DNA from: Sulfuricurvum sp.
GTDB taxonomy: Bacteria > Campylobacterota > Campylobacteria > Campylobacterales > Sulfurimonadaceae
DNA length: 64,000 bases
NCBI GenBank assembly: GCA_024637295.1
Contig: JAGXFL010000011.1
Span: 124,001 to 188,000 of the forward strand
Reading direction: 5' to 3'
Part shown: piece after piece, positions 63,491 to 64,000 of the stretch
Numbering within the stretch: the stretch's first letter is position 1
Layout: each line of letters begins with the position of its first letter
Made by a program: the position numbers and the translations under genes
Notes under the pieces: model-generated
Told to the model about the DNA's origin: nothing
Database searches by the model: none
Seen by the model: the letters and a program-made list of their open reading frames with translations, nothing else

Positions 63491-63700
63491 ATGAAGAGAT
63501 TGTTTTTGGCATTGTTGATGATGACTTTGGGTTCGTATGCTGTTTTTGCAATAGGAGATGAATATCCACAGCCCTCTTCACCGGATGCATATGACGGTAG
63601 TGACGTCTACGCCCCGATCAATCCGGCTGTCAAAATCGTGGATGAGCAAAAAATTCAGCAAGAAGATCAAAACATGACTCACCTAGGTGGTGCAAAATGA
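63491..63700 (+). CDS. Small secreted protein before an efflux operon
   Basis: The 69-residue product has a signal peptide (LFLALLMMTLGSYAVFAIGD) and a short Asp/Pro-rich mature part ending THLGGAK. The ribosome site AAGGGGATGGT is good, and the stop overlaps the next gene by ATGA. Short genes like this precede metal-efflux (CusCBA-type) genes in related bacteria, so a metal-related role is plausible only by context. Confidence 0.7.
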   Translation: MKRLFLALLMMTLGSYAVFAIGDEYPQPSSPDAYDGSDVYAPINPAVKIVDEQKIQQEDQNMTHLGGAK

Positions 63701-64000
63701 AAAAAGAGATTTTTTACTCGTTGGTAACCTTTTTATTTTTTTCGGGATGTTCAACAATCTCTCAAGATGATGCATTTGATGCTGTGAAAGAGAAGACATA
63801 TAACAATCTGCAGTGGATCAAAACACCGCAAGAAGCTGCGAGTGTTGAACAAAGTGTGAATGCTCTGCTCTCTTCGCTGCTAACTCAAGACAATGCGGTA
63901 CGCATTGCTCTCATCAACAACCGTGGATTGCAGCAAACGTATGGTGAAATCGGAATTTCTCAAAGCGATCTTGTTCAAGCGGGGTTGATGAGCAATCCGT
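63697..64000 (+). CDS. TolC/CusC-type outer-membrane efflux lipoprotein (3' end outside window)
   Basis: The 101 residues seen start with a lipoprotein signal (LVTFLFFSGCSTI) and continue with the family's TQDNAVRIALINNRGLQQTY and GEIGISQSDLVQAGLMSNP, which is the first coiled-coil strand region of TolC-family heavy-metal efflux proteins. The gene runs off the right edge. It would form the outer-membrane duct of an RND pump. Confidence 0.88.
   Translation, partial: MKKEIFYSLVTFLFFSGCSTISQDDAFDAVKEKTYNNLQWIKTPQEAASVEQSVNALLSSLLTQDNAVRIALINNRGLQQTYGEIGISQSDLVQAGLMSNP

Overview
The window is chromosome from a Campylobacterota (epsilonproteobacterial) organism, most like the Sulfuricurvum/Sulfurimonas group, carrying one complete integrated prophage. 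The family-level evidence is the gene order: F1 ATP synthase genes run straight into an ExbB/ExbD/TolA-TolB-Pal operon, followed by a SlyD-like isomerase, a small sigma-54-regulator-like gene and fabD. The small LemA, DUF3137, 7TMR-DISM histidine kinase and PAS/chemoreceptor genes at the right end also fit. The species assignment is inference.

Layout. Positions 1-14,200 are host housekeeping: atpAGDC, the tol-pal cell-envelope operon, slyD, fabD, a nitrilase-family hydrolase, mtnN, a TtcA-like tRNA thiolase and mutY on the opposite strand. An initiator tRNA-fMet gene lies at 14,210-14,286. Its 3' part is repeated exactly (47 bp) at 57,492-57,538. These are attL and attR of a prophage of about 43.3 kb (14,242-57,538). 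From 57,563 to the end the host chromosome resumes: chemoreceptor plus PAS protein, YigZ family, sensor kinase, DUF3137, LemA and the start of a TolC-type efflux lipoprotein.

Prophage. The left arm holds a tyrosine integrase, an excisionase-like protein, a PDDEXK nuclease of MmcB type, a winged-helix replication-like protein, and a Cro/CI-type switch with an S24 repressor. A rightward accessory operon follows: lipoprotein and membrane genes that may be lysogenic-conversion genes, a BRO-N antirepressor with duplicated operators, ParA, DUF2786 and ParB. The rest is one long leftward block: DnaB-type helicase, a DGR target protein, exonuclease, SSB, terminases, scaffold, an N4-gp56-type coat protein, head and ejection proteins, tail fibre, lysis genes, a 2,301-residue polyvalent ejection protein and a P22-type portal. 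There is no tape measure or sheath, so the virion is probably a podovirus.

The most striking system is a diversity-generating retroelement (DGR). It has a DGR-type reverse transcriptase (38,466-39,464), a template repeat (39,618-39,727), an Avd accessory protein (39,756-40,091) and a variable repeat at the 3' end of the adjacent tail-fibre gene (40,135-40,244). A second 110-bp variable repeat sits 14.5 kb away (54,765-54,874), in a separate lectin-fold protein encoded among the replication genes. The repeats differ from the template almost only at template adenines (12 of 13 changes in VR1, 11 of 11 in VR2). Both variable repeats, but not the template, are followed by the same 17-nt motif.

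Other unexplained structure: a 16-bp palindrome scattered in frame through at least seven prophage ORFs; a second repeat family coding for KKISNGAA-like peptides; three copies of an 18-bp putative late-promoter motif; a ParA gene with no canonical start codon; and a nested lysis cassette.
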